This document shows positions 1 through 7,909 of a stretch of 64,000 bases of DNA, piece after piece. Within the stretch, counting starts at the first letter, position 1, and every line of letters starts with the position of its first letter. The stretch spans positions 1 through 64,000 of the forward strand of contig CANMBS010000012.1 of the NCBI GenBank assembly GCA_947496145.1. Reading direction: 5' to 3'. A model generated the notes under the pieces. It made no database searches and was not told the origin of the DNA. It saw nothing but the letters and a program-made list of their open reading frames with translations. The stretch comes from an uncultured Pseudovibrio sp. (GTDB lineage Bacteria > Pseudomonadota > Alphaproteobacteria > Rhizobiales > Stappiaceae). Position numbers and translations under genes: made by a program.

Positions 1-54
1 TGATTTGGTCATCAAACATTCAACTTGATACGCTGCCTTCTCAAAAGCCCCCAT
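1..54 (-). CDS. Possible partial CDS, N-terminal 18 codons, unknown
   Basis: An ATG on the minus strand at 54 opens a frame that stays open to the window edge and reads MGAFEKAAYQVECLMTKS. It has no strong ribosome binding site and no recognisable family. It matters because it starts only 20 bases beyond the stop of the truncated EamA gene, so foreign or rearranged sequence may begin there. It could equally be chance; 18 codons decide nothing. Confidence 0.2.
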   Translation of the reverse strand, partial: MGAFEKAAYQVECLMTKS

Positions 55-74
55 ACACCAGATTCAGTTATAGC

Positions 75-377
75 TCAGCGCGCTGAGGACATTTGCTCCA
101 GTGCAAGTGCCGAAAGCAGCGGGAACCCGATGACCACCCCCAGCGCTACAACCGCAAGGGACATGGTGTCCTGAGAGCCGGGCCGTGGCTGTCGTAACAC
201 CACAAGGCAAACGAGCGCTAAAACAGCTGCGATTGAGGCCCGGGCTGAAGTTAAAAATACTGGTTCGAATCCACTTACAGCAATTCTGGTTGCTGGTAAG
301 GAGGCACTGAAAATGATCACCCCAAGCAGGCCATTTCCCCAGCCCGCAGATCGTTGTCCTATAGATGAAGCTTGCAT
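75..377 (-). pseudogene. EamA/DMT-family drug/metabolite transporter, truncated after 100 residues
   Basis: The reading frame starts at ATG 377 behind a very strong ribosome binding site (GGAGGAGG on the minus strand at about 381-390). It encodes about three hydrophobic segments with the usual DMT opening: a G-W-G-N-G-L-L-G-V-I-I-F helix, an arginine-ended second helix and L-P-A-T-R-I-A-V. EamA transporters normally have about 280-300 residues and ten helices. This frame stops at residue 100, after the M-S-S-A-R stretch that normally leads into the fourth helix. None of the three frames beyond the stop resembles the rest of the family, so a rearrangement or deletion is more likely than a point mutation. 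It is divergent from the MocR regulator with only about 115 bp between the start codons. That is a common pairing in which the regulator controls the exporter. Confidence 0.6.
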
Positions 378-436
378 GTCTATCCTCCTCCTGCGTTTTT
401 TACTGAGAGAGGGCTAGGCACAACAGCTACAAAACC

Positions 437-478
437 ATACAATTATGCAAAACTGTACTGATACAACTTCCAATACAA
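437..478 (+). promoter_or_regulatory. Three ATACAA direct repeats, likely MocR operator
   Basis: ATACAA occurs at 437-442, 461-466 and 473-478, with start-to-start spacings of 24 and 12 bp, so all copies lie on the same face of the helix. MocR-family regulators such as GabR are known to bind direct repeats of the closely similar ATACCA. The repeats lie between the divergent transporter fragment and the regulator, where an operator is expected. They overlap the first codons of the longest possible regulator frame, which argues for a later start codon. Confidence 0.5.
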
Positions 479-492
479 AAATGAGAGACGTC

Positions 493-1878
493 ATGGTCTA
501 TGGTCAGCAAACACAGCGCGTTATGCAGGCGGTGCGCAGCAAGATCAGCAGCCGTGCACTGGAGCCGGGCGAGAAATTGCCAAGCATACGCGGATTTGCA
601 GCGGTCATGAAAGTCTCGCCCTCAACTGTGGTGGAAGCCTATGACCGACTTGCTGCTGATGGTGTTATCTTTGCCCGTAAAGGAGCCGGTTTTTACGTTT
701 CTCCCAGGACGCAGCCATTTTCAGTTTCTGAGTTTGGCCCGCACTTAGACCGCGAGATTGATCCATTCTGGGTATCGCGGCAGTCTTTAGACACTGGCCC
801 CGACATGCTCAAGCCCGGATGCGGCTGGATGCCTGCGGAATGGATGCCCAACGCATCATTACGAAAGGCCATGCGTCATGTGAGTAAGGCAGATGATCAT
901 TTGCTCTCAGATTATGCAAGCACGCGCGGCGGCGTTAACTTAAGGCGCTTGCAGGCCAGGCAGTTTGCAGCAGAGGGTATTGAGGTTGATCCAAACCAGA
1001 TTCTGCTCACCAATTCCGCCACACAGTCACTTGATTTAATTTGCCGTTTTTTGCTTCGACCCGGAGATAAGGTCATCATTAGTGATCCTTGTTACTTTAA
1101 TTTCCGGGCTATTCTGGCCGCGCATCAAGTCGAGGTCGTCAGCGTACCTTACACAAAGACCGGTGTGGACCTGATGCAGTTTGAACACCTCGTAGCAGAA
1201 CATAAGCCCCGGTTTTATATCTCCAACTCAGCACTGCATAACCCGACAGGCGTCACACTCTCACCGCAAGCGGCACATAAGCTCTTAACTGTTGCAGCTC
1301 TGCATGACCTTATCTTGATTGAGGATGATGTGTTTGCTGAGTTCCTGCCTGAGACTACACCGCGCCTGACAGCCCTTGGCGGGTTTGATCGCGTCATCCA
1401 CCTTGGCAGTTTTTCGAAGACGCTTTCGGCTTCTGTGCGGTGCGGGTACATTGCCGCCAAGCCTGAATGGATTGAGGCGCTGATAGATCTGCAAGTCGCT
1501 ACCAGTTTTGGCGGGCCAAGCCCCATAGCGACCGAACTGGTCTATCATTGCCTGAGTGACGGCTCCTATCGCAAGCATATGGATGCAACGCGCATACGCC
1601 TTGCCAAAGCCCGCCGCGAAGTTTCCGCTAATCTGGAGGAACTGGGCATTCAGACATGGCTGATACCGGAGGGCGGGTTCTATCTGTGGTGCAAGCTGCC
1701 CGAGGGTATCGACGCCGCAGACCTTGCCCGCGCCGCCCTTCAGGAAAACATGGTTCTTGCTCCGGGAGACGTGTTCAGCCCCACCCAAACCATGGGCGAG
1801 TTCATGCGGTTTAACGTGAGCCAGATGGGTAACCCGGTGATCTATGAGATCCTCTCCAAAATGATGTACAGACTTTGA
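493..1878 (+). CDS. MocR-family regulator, GntR wHTH fused to class I aminotransferase fold
   Basis: The N-terminal 70 residues form a GntR winged helix (P-G-E-K-L-P-S-I-R-G-F-A, then V-S-P-S-T-V-V-E-A-Y-D-R-L). A linker and a full class I/II aminotransferase domain follow. The PLP-binding lysine is in G-S-F-S-K-T-L-S-A-S-V-R, residue 309 from this start. The H-N-P-T-G-V motif and a C-terminal G-G-F-Y-L-W-C-K-L-P segment are also present. Such proteins are usually transcription factors that sense PLP or an amino compound rather than enzymes. The longest frame begins at 445, but 445-480 carries the presumed operator repeats and no ribosome binding site. ATG 493, preceded by GAGAGAC, matches the usual family N-terminus better; ATG 481 is a third option. 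The likely target is the divergent truncated EamA transporter. Confidence 0.85.
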   Translation: MVYGQQTQRVMQAVRSKISSRALEPGEKLPSIRGFAAVMKVSPSTVVEAYDRLAADGVIFARKGAGFYVSPRTQPFSVSEFGPHLDREIDPFWVSRQSLDTGPDMLKPGCGWMPAEWMPNASLRKAMRHVSKADDHLLSDYASTRGGVNLRRLQARQFAAEGIEVDPNQILLTNSATQSLDLICRFLLRPGDKVIISDPCYFNFRAILAAHQVEVVSVPYTKTGVDLMQFEHLVAEHKPRFYISNSALHNPTGVTLSPQAAHKLLTVAALHDLILIEDDVFAEFLPETTPRLTALGGFDRVIHLGSFSKTLSASVRCGYIAAKPEWIEALIDLQVATSFGGPSPIATELVYHCLSDGSYRKHMDATRIRLAKARREVSANLEELGIQTWLIPEGGFYLWCKLPEGIDAADLARAALQENMVLAPGDVFSPTQTMGEFMRFNVSQMGNPVIYEILSKMMYRL

Positions 1879-1901
1879 CTGGATTTTCTGGAAGTTCAGC
1901 A

Positions 1902-1929
1902 AAACCCCAGAGCATTGCTCCGGGGTTTC
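1902..1929. terminator. Bidirectional rho-independent terminator
   Basis: A hairpin AAACCCCAGAGC / GCTCCGGGGTTT with a three-base loop and one mismatch, flanked by A and T runs, lies between the convergent MocR and DUF1062 genes. It can serve both strands. Confidence 0.75.
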
Positions 1930-1936
1930 TTGTCGT

Positions 1937-2575
1937 TTATTCAGCAGGTTCATTCGTGAACAGTGCTGTATTGAGTTGAGCTCGAAGGGTTGGGTTATCT
2001 CCGGGCTGGAGGTGGATCGCTGTTCCATGTTTGGGAGGTTTCTTCAGTTGAAGAGTGGCTCCGTTTTGGCTGGTGAGTTTGCCATGTCTGGCAAGGTTCT
2101 TGAGGGTGCTTCTTGAAATTCTGAGTTCCTGAGCAAGCAGTCTGTCCAGACGCAGGCTGACAGGCAGAAGTGCGTTTAGCGTGATTTCAAGGTTTGTCCA
2201 GTCTTCCCCTTCGCCTTCCGCGATTTGTTTGTGAACGGCGATTGTTGTTTCACCAGAGGCGGCAATTGCTGGCAGTCCTGTCGGGTCAAAGGCGAGTTTT
2301 TGGATTTGATGTGGGCAGTTGGTTTGCAGGGCTTCCATCAGGCCCGGGGCTATTTGCCTGCGAGCACGACGTTCAAAGACTGGCCGGTTCCATGTGGCAT
2401 CACAGCACTCGCATTTATAGATGACCCAGGCATCCAGCTTGCTGCCATTGGCGTTCAGACGGAACTTGCCTGATGGTGTGAAAGGTTTGAGGGTACCGCA
2501 GTTTTTGCATGGGATGACTGGGCGTGGTGGGGTTTCTGGTTGAAGTGTCCAGACGCATTTAAGCGATTTCGACAT
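1937..2575 (-). CDS. DUF1062 domain protein with zinc-ribbon-like cysteines
   Basis: This 212-residue protein matches the DUF1062 (COG4332) pattern. It has a basic N-terminus, then C-x-x-C (I-P-C-K-N-C-G) near residue 23, then C-E-C-C near residue 55 followed by D-A-T-W-N-R-P-V. The four-cysteine arrangement suggests a zinc ribbon. The C-terminal half contains L-D-R-L-L-A-Q-E-L-R-I-S-R-S-T-L-K-N-L-A, which looks like an S4-like or helix-turn-helix element, so nucleic acid binding is possible. No biochemical function is established for the family. It is monocistronic, converges on the MocR gene and shares its terminator. About 450 bases without genes lie upstream. Confidence 0.75.
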   Translation of the reverse strand: MSKSLKCVWTLQPETPPRPVIPCKNCGTLKPFTPSGKFRLNANGSKLDAWVIYKCECCDATWNRPVFERRARRQIAPGLMEALQTNCPHQIQKLAFDPTGLPAIAASGETTIAVHKQIAEGEGEDWTNLEITLNALLPVSLRLDRLLAQELRISRSTLKNLARHGKLTSQNGATLQLKKPPKHGTAIHLQPGDNPTLRAQLNTALFTNEPAE

Positions 2576-3030
2576 GCTTTAAGATTTCCACTTATCAGAA
2601 AGCGGATGGACAGCATGACGCCGTTACAGCACACGGTAAGGCTAAGGATTTTATAGAAAGCGGTGCGCAAAAAAGCGCAGGGATAGTGCCAGAAATCACG
2701 AGGCCAAACCGGTCTCATGCCACCATCCGCGCAATAAAGAGCGCACCGCAAAAGGATATCTTTTGCAGAACAATGATAGACTAAAAGAGACCGGTGATCA
2801 CATAGGCAAAATTGATTTCTCGCGTTGTTTAACAAGGCGTTCAGACCTAGCAAAACGCGGCTGCCGAGAAAAGAGGCATTGGACGCTGCGGTTTTTCCAA
2901 GAGGCACACTGTGATCTTCTGGCAACTTTTACTTATGTCAGAAAAAGATAATCCTGACCTTAGAATGCAAAAACCCCGGAGCGATGCCCCGGGGTTTTTC
3001 TTGAGCCGCAATGTGTGCTGCGAGGTCAGC
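2576..3030. other. Intergenic region upstream of DUF1062, downstream of adhE
   Basis: Apart from the adhE terminator at 2969-2999, nothing convincing was found here. Short frames (for example 2763-2951 plus) have no ribosome binding site and no recognisable protein pattern. The stretch presumably contains the promoter of the DUF1062 gene. Confidence 0.5.
2969..2999 (-). terminator. Rho-independent terminator of adhE
   Basis: Perfect arms AAAAACCCCGG and CCGGGGTTTTT enclose a nine-base loop, about 30 bp past the adhE stop codon. The A and T runs make it usable on both strands. Its core (GGAGC, AT, GCCCC) resembles the hairpin at 1902-1929. Confidence 0.85.
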
Positions 3031-5694
3031 TTATGCCTTTTTGGCTTTTTTTGCTTTTTCCTCGGCAAGAACAACCACATCCTCCGCGCGGCCCTCTACG
3101 TAAACGCGACCGTAGTAGCCATCGAGAAGAAGCTGTTTGATCTCATCGATCAGTGGGTAGCGTGGGTTTGCACCGGTGCACTGATCATCAAAGGCTTCTA
3201 CTGCGACTTCATCGAGTTTCGCCATGAACTGCTCTTCAGTGATGCCCAGGTCTTTGAAGCCTGCCGGGATTTCAAGAGCGGTTTTGACGCTTTCGATCCA
3301 CGCGATGAGTTTTTCAACTTTCTTATCGTTGCTATCGCCTGGCTCAACCAGATCAAGATGATCGGCAATTTCAGCGTAACGACATTTTGCCTGAGGGCGG
3401 TCGTACTGAGAAAATGCAGTCTGCTTGGTCGGGTTGTCGTTTGCGTTGTAGCGGATCACGTTTGCGATCAGCATTGCGTTTGCCAGACCGTGCGGTACGT
3501 GGAAGGCAGAGCCAACCTTATGGGCGATGGAGTGGCAGACCCCTAAGAAGGAGTTCGCGAAGGCTACACCGGCGATTGTTGCGCCGTTGTGAACTTTCTC
3601 GCGAGCGACAGGGGATTCTGCGCCCTTCTCATAGGATTCGACCAGATAGCCTTTCAGCAGTTTCAGAGCCTGCAGAGCCTGACCGTCAGAGTATTCGTTG
3701 GCCAGAACAGAGACGTAAGCTTCTGTTGCGTGGGTGATGGCATCGATACCACCGAATGCGGTCAGAGACTTCGGCATGTTCATGACAAGGTTCGCATCAA
3801 CGATTGCCATGTTTGGTGTCAGTTCATAGTCCGCAATCGGGTATTTGATGTCAGTTTCGTCATCAGTCACCACAGCAAACGGGGTTACTTCAGAACCGGT
3901 ACCGGAGGTGGTTGGGATCGCAACCATCTTGGCTTTTTCACCCATTTTAGGGAACTTGTAGATACGCTTACGGATATCCATGAAGCGCAGTGCAAGGTCT
4001 GCGAAGTCCACTTCCGGGTGCTCGTACATGACCCACATGATCTTCGCCGCATCCATCGGAGAGCCGCCGCCGATTGCAACGATCACGTCAGGTTTGAAGG
4101 TGCGGCAGAGTTCTGCGCCTTTGCGTACGATAGACAGGGTTGGATCAGCTTCCACTTCGTAGAAGACATCGGTTTCCATGCCCAGACCTTTGAGAACACG
4201 TACGGTCTCATCGGTGTAGCCGTTCTTAAAGAGGAAGCCGTCGGTTACGATAAGAGCACGTTTTTTGCCTTCAAGGTCACCCAGTGCGATTGGAAGACAG
4301 CCCCGACGGAAGTAGATGGATTCAGGCAGTTTGTGCCACAACATGTTTTCTGCTCGCTTCGCAACGGTCTTCTTGTTGATCAGGTGTTTCGGACCAACGT
4401 TCTCACTAATGGAGTTACCACCCCAGGAACCACAGCCCAGCGTCAGGGATGGCGCAAGGGAGAAGTTGTAAAGGTCACCGATACCACCGTGGGATGCCGG
4501 GGAGTTGACCAGAATACGGGCGGTTTTCATGCGACGGCCAAATTCTTTGACGCGGTCTTCGCAGCGGTCCTGATCTGTATAGAAGACTGAGGTGTGGCCA
4601 ATGCCGCCCATGGCAACAAGCTTTTCAGCAATGTCACAAGCTGCATCAAAGTTTTTAGCTTTGTACATTGCCAGAGTTGGGGACAATTTTTCGTGAGCGA
4701 ATGCTTCTGCTTCGCTTGCATCGGAAACTTCACCAATCAGGATTTTGGTGTCAGCCGGAACTTTCACGCCTGCCATTTCAGCAATTTTAGCAGCTGGCTG
4801 GCCGACGATTGCTGCGTTGAGCGCACCGTTTTTCAGCAGAACTTCTCGCACAGCCTGCAGCTCTTTGCCTTTCAGGATGTAGCCTTTATGGGTTGAGAAG
4901 CGCTCTTTTACCTGCTCGTAGATATCTTCTACGACGATAACAGACTGTTCAGATGCGCAGATAACGCCGTTGTCGAAGGTTTTGGACATGAGCACTGACG
5001 CGACCATGCGCTTCACGTCTGCAAACTCATCAACAACAACCGGGGTGTTACCCGCACCCACGCCGATTGCAGGCTTACCAGAGGAATAGGCTGCTTTCAC
5101 CATACCCGGGCCACCAGTCGCCAGGATCAGGTTGATTTCATCGTGTGTCATCAGGGCGTTGGAGAGTTCAACAGAAGGAACGTCAATCCAGCCGATGATG
5201 TCTTTTGGAGCGCCGGCTTTAATGGCAGCATCCAGAACAACACGAGCAGCTTCATTGGTCGCCAGTTTTGCGCGTGGGTGCGGGCTAAAGATAATGCCGT
5301 TGCGGGTCTTCAAAGAAATGAGTGCTTTAAAGATCGCGGTAGAAGTTGGGTTCGTGGTTGGAACGATACCGCAGATGATGCCAGTTGGCTCTGCAATGGT
5401 AATGGTTCCGAATGTGTCGTCTTCAGACAGGATACCGCAGGTTGGTTCGTCCTTGTATTTGTTGTAAATGTACTCAGACGCGAACTGGTTTTTGATAACC
5501 TTGTCTTCCATGACGCCCATGCCAGTCTCTTCAACCGCCATGCGGGAGAGCGGAATACGGGCATCAGCAGCTGCCAGTGCTGCTGCGCGGAAGATCTTAT
5601 CTACCTGCTCTTGTGTGTATGTTGCGTAGATTTGTTGTGCTTTCTTGACCCGAGCAACAAGGGCATCAAGTTCTTCGCGGTTTGTGACAGGCAT
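3031..5694 (-). CDS. adhE: Bifunctional acetaldehyde-CoA/alcohol dehydrogenase
   Basis: AdhE reduces acetyl-CoA to acetaldehyde and then ethanol, consuming two NADH during fermentation. The N-terminal half is a CoA-acylating aldehyde dehydrogenase. Its catalytic cysteine is in D-N-G-V-I-C-A-S-E-Q, residue 246, the same number as in the E. coli enzyme. The C-terminal half is an iron-dependent alcohol dehydrogenase with G-G-G-S-P-M-D-A-A-K and the metal-ligand stretch H-S-I-A-H-K-V-G. At 887 residues the length is typical (E. coli has 891). As recalled, the N-terminal 250 residues are strikingly close to the enterobacterial protein, which is unusual for an alphaproteobacterium and suggests acquisition from a gammaproteobacterium. 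It is monocistronic with its own terminator, and an FNR-like box 133 bp upstream implies anaerobic induction. Confidence 0.97.
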   Translation of the reverse strand: MPVTNREELDALVARVKKAQQIYATYTQEQVDKIFRAAALAAADARIPLSRMAVEETGMGVMEDKVIKNQFASEYIYNKYKDEPTCGILSEDDTFGTITIAEPTGIICGIVPTTNPTSTAIFKALISLKTRNGIIFSPHPRAKLATNEAARVVLDAAIKAGAPKDIIGWIDVPSVELSNALMTHDEINLILATGGPGMVKAAYSSGKPAIGVGAGNTPVVVDEFADVKRMVASVLMSKTFDNGVICASEQSVIVVEDIYEQVKERFSTHKGYILKGKELQAVREVLLKNGALNAAIVGQPAAKIAEMAGVKVPADTKILIGEVSDASEAEAFAHEKLSPTLAMYKAKNFDAACDIAEKLVAMGGIGHTSVFYTDQDRCEDRVKEFGRRMKTARILVNSPASHGGIGDLYNFSLAPSLTLGCGSWGGNSISENVGPKHLINKKTVAKRAENMLWHKLPESIYFRRGCLPIALGDLEGKKRALIVTDGFLFKNGYTDETVRVLKGLGMETDVFYEVEADPTLSIVRKGAELCRTFKPDVIVAIGGGSPMDAAKIMWVMYEHPEVDFADLALRFMDIRKRIYKFPKMGEKAKMVAIPTTSGTGSEVTPFAVVTDDETDIKYPIADYELTPNMAIVDANLVMNMPKSLTAFGGIDAITHATEAYVSVLANEYSDGQALQALKLLKGYLVESYEKGAESPVAREKVHNGATIAGVAFANSFLGVCHSIAHKVGSAFHVPHGLANAMLIANVIRYNANDNPTKQTAFSQYDRPQAKCRYAEIADHLDLVEPGDSNDKKVEKLIAWIESVKTALEIPAGFKDLGITEEQFMAKLDEVAVEAFDDQCTGANPRYPLIDEIKQLLLDGYYGRVYVEGRAEDVVVLAEEKAKKAKKA

Positions 5695-6228
5695 TTTCTT
5701 CTCCGTAGGCGTAATCCGAAGCAGAAACGTGACAGACCATCAGTACTTGTCACAGAACAGCTATTGGGAGGGAGCTGCCTTTCTGTTCGACACGAGTATT
5801 ATTGGGTCACATTGTACTTTAGGCGCATGATTTATGTCAAAAACCTGAGATATATGAATAGGATGTCACAAAACCAGCTACTCAGAACGGTCATAAACCC
5901 GAAAATTCCATTACAAGATGGAAATTTGTCACTCATTGCATGGAATTGCATACAGTTTTCATAGCTCAAGGGTGTGATATTTTATTTTATATTCAACACG
6001 TTATAGCAATATTAGAACAGATCAATTCTGTCTGCTTTCTAAACAGGCGAGTTTTAGGACAAAAAAGCTTACCTAAGCTGTGAGAAACACCTATCAGTAA
6101 AGTATTTCACACGCAGTTACACTTATCACTTGTGAATATCGCAAAACGACAGCTGCAAACTACATATATATACGTAGTTAAAGTGACTCATTTTTACAAA
6201 TCAGATGACTTTAACAGATTCTACCTGT
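5695..6228. other. A+T-rich intergenic region upstream of adhE
   Basis: This stretch lies between the adhE start and the rluA stop and carries the adhE control region. The FNR-like box is at 5827-5840, with a possible TAATAC -10 hexamer on the minus strand at 5801-5796. An imperfect inverted repeat (AATTCCAT at 5904-5911, ATGGAAATT at 5918-5926) lies further upstream and may be a second operator. No credible gene was seen between 5940 and 6228. Confidence 0.5.
5827..5840 (-). promoter_or_regulatory. FNR/FnrL-type binding site for adhE
   Basis: On the minus strand it reads TTGACATAAATCAT, close to the FNR/FixK consensus TTGAT-N4-ATCAA. A TAATAC hexamer lies downstream at 5801-5796. If that is the -10, the box centre is about 44 bp upstream of the start of transcription, close to the class II activator position. 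This fits anaerobic activation of adhE. Confidence 0.65.
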
Positions 6229-6906
6229 CTACAGGCACAGGAACGGACAGGGAGCTGTAAAGGTGTTGTATTCACCACCAACAGGGTGGCGCAGTTCGAG
6301 AGTTTGTGCGTGAAGGTGTAACCGGTCAGAGAATGAAAGCGCTTCACCTTGAGCATAGAAGCGATCTCCAACGATAGGGTGACCGATTGCCAACATGTGA
6401 ACGCGCAGCTGATGTGAGCGACCAGTGACAGGCATAAGTTTAACAAGTGTCGTTTTTGCTTCCCGCTCTATAACTTCCCAGCGTGTGAGTGCAGAACGGC
6501 CCAGTTCATGATCCACCATCTGCTTTGGCCGGTTGGGCCAGTCGCAACGAAGTGGAAGATCCACTTCACCATGCACTTCAGTAATATGCCCCCAAACACG
6601 CGCGATGTAGGTCTTGCGTGTCATGCGCTTTTCAAACTGCAGACCAACATGACGGTGTGCTTCTTTGTTCATCGCCATAACAAGAAGACCAGAGGTGTCC
6701 ATATCCAGTCGGTGAATTGTTGTAGCTGTTGGATAAAGGGACTGTGCACGGGTTTCCAGACAATCCTTATGCTCCTCCGCCTTACCCGGAACGCTGAGCA
6801 GACCGCATGGCTTGTTAAGCACTAAGAGCTGTTCGTCCTGATGAACAACATCAAGAAATGGCTCTGCGGGCGGGGTGTATATAAAGGGGATATCTGGACT
6901 ATTCAT
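6229..6906 (-). CDS. rluA: RluA-family pseudouridine synthase (23S rRNA U746 / tRNA U32 type)
   Basis: RluA isomerises uridine to pseudouridine in 23S rRNA and some tRNAs. The protein follows E. coli RluA closely: N-K-P-C-G-L-L-S-V-P-G near residue 31, the catalytic motif H-R-L-D-M-D-T-S-G-L with Asp68, then C-D-W-P-N-R-P-K-Q and G-R-S-H-Q-L-R-V-H-M-L-A. No S4 domain is present, as expected for RluA. The frame can be extended to GTG 7002, but the extra 32 residues are not family-like and overlap the divergent cupin leader. ATG 6906 gives 225 residues, close to the 219 of E. coli, and is preferred. It is transcribed away from the cupin gene. Confidence 0.9.
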   Translation of the reverse strand: MNSPDIPFIYTPPAEPFLDVVHQDEQLLVLNKPCGLLSVPGKAEEHKDCLETRAQSLYPTATTIHRLDMDTSGLLVMAMNKEAHRHVGLQFEKRMTRKTYIARVWGHITEVHGEVDLPLRCDWPNRPKQMVDHELGRSALTRWEVIEREAKTTLVKLMPVTGRSHQLRVHMLAIGHPIVGDRFYAQGEALSFSDRLHLHAQTLELRHPVGGEYNTFTAPCPFLCL

Positions 6907-7020
6907 GTGAGGGCTTATAGCGGCTTGAAGGCAAACGTCAACGATGTCACTGGTTGCATCGTATTGCATTGGTTCTGCACGGTCCCATATACGTTTTATC
7001 ACAGGAATAACGAGGTACTG

Positions 7021-7380
7021 ATGCTCGGCAATTTTTTAGATGAATTTGAGAAGGTGACCGATTACTGGTCCCCTCGTGTTGTTGCGCAGGTTAATGATCA
7101 ATATGTGAAGGTCGCAAAAATCAAAGGCGTTCTGGCCTGGCATAAGCATGATGAGGAAGACGAACTGTTCTATGTGATAAAGGGCAGTGTCACTATTGAG
7201 TATGAAGGCAATGCTGTCACTCTGAGTGAAGGTGACTTCCATGTTGTGCCAAAGGGCAAAATGCATAATCCTGTTGCAGAAGAAGAATGCTGGATCGTAT
7301 TGGTGGAGCCTGTTGCAACCAAGCACACAGGTGATATCGTGGTAGAGGGAACCGTCCCGATTGTAGATCAGTTGGTCTAG
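7021..7380 (+). CDS. Small single-domain cupin protein
   Basis: This 119-residue protein is one cupin barrel. Motif 1 is complete: G36, H41, H43, E48 and G55 in the G-x5-H-x-H-x4-E-x6-G arrangement. Motif 2 (G71-D-F-H-V-V-P-K-G-K-M-H82-N) is also complete, so a divalent metal can be bound by H41, H43, E48 and H82. Stand-alone cupins of this size are often of unknown function or act as small dioxygenases, isomerases or sensors, and no substrate can be inferred. The start at 7021 is supported by a ribosome binding site (CGAGGT at 7011-7016). A longer frame from 6841 lies within the rluA region on the other strand and is rejected. Confidence 0.85.
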   Translation: MLGNFLDEFEKVTDYWSPRVVAQVNDQYVKVAKIKGVLAWHKHDEEDELFYVIKGSVTIEYEGNAVTLSEGDFHVVPKGKMHNPVAEEECWIVLVEPVATKHTGDIVVEGTVPIVDQLV

Positions 7381-7452
7381 CGCTCAAACTATAGCACTAC
7401 TAAAATCCCGAATTACACTTATCTGATCTCTTTACAAGCATCACATAGTAAA

Positions 7453-7467
7453 TTACGTTTACGTTAA
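7453..7467 (+). promoter_or_regulatory. LiuR-like inverted repeat upstream of the SCP2 gene
   Basis: TTACGTTTACGTTAA lies about 100 bp before the SCP2-domain gene. It resembles, as recalled, the binding motif of the MerR-family regulator LiuR, which controls branched-chain amino acid and fatty acid breakdown in many proteobacteria. No LiuR gene is in the window. The match is by eye only. Confidence 0.35.
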
Positions 7468-7567
7468 CACGATGCCTGTAGCGTAATGGAATGAAAGCTT
7501 TACACTTCACTTTAGGTATCTGACCGAGTTTTTCAAATACTGTAAACTGACAGAGGGAGGAACAGAT

Positions 7568-7849
7568 ATGACCATGGACGCAATTGTAAACGATCTGAAA
7601 GGCCGCGTTGAATCCAGCGACTTTGACAGCTCAATCAAGTTTGATTGTGGTGATGAGGGAATTCTGGTGATCGACGGAAACTCGATTACAACGGACGATC
7701 AGGATGCTGATTGCACCATCGGCGTTTCCTTTGAAGATCTGCAATCCCTGATTGCAGGTGATCTGGATCCGACAGCGGCATTCATGCAGGGCAAATTTAC
7801 CATTGATGGTGATATGAGCGTTGCCATGAAACTGAGCCAGCTGATCTGA
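7568..7849 (+). CDS. SCP2 sterol-transfer domain protein
   Basis: This 93-residue protein consists of an SCP2 domain alone. It ends with the family signature A-F-M-Q-G-K-F-T-I-D-G-D-M-S-V-A-M-K-L, in which a short strand is followed by the amphipathic C-terminal helix over the lipid cavity. SCP2 domains bind acyl-CoA, sterol-like or other lipids. Small bacterial ones are thought to carry hydrophobic intermediates in the cytoplasm. A strong ribosome binding site (GAGGGAGGAAC, about 7553-7563) fixes the start. The gene is monocistronic and converges on the TetR gene. The LiuR-like motif upstream hints at co-regulation with fatty acid or branched-chain breakdown. Confidence 0.9.
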   Translation: MTMDAIVNDLKGRVESSDFDSSIKFDCGDEGILVIDGNSITTDDQDADCTIGVSFEDLQSLIAGDLDPTAAFMQGKFTIDGDMSVAMKLSQLI

Positions 7850-7909
7850 ATTCAGCGGCTGCCAACACGCGCATCCGGGCGACATGTCCGGCTGCGCATA
7901 GACCAAAGT

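Noticed and set aside
1285-2028. A long minus-strand open frame opposite the MocR gene
   Set aside because: It lies inside a clear plus-strand gene, has no family pattern, and runs through the terminator and into the DUF1062 gene.
2763-2951. A 62-codon plus-strand frame in the gap before the adhE terminator
   Set aside because: No ribosome binding site and no recognisable protein features; it is rich in chance-like basic and polar residues.
3387-4590. Several plus-strand open frames antisense to adhE
   Set aside because: They mirror the codon pattern of adhE and show no family motifs.
6841-7020. Longer N-terminus for the cupin protein
   Set aside because: The extension lies in the rluA 5' region, is not cupin-like, and a proper ribosome binding site precedes ATG 7021.
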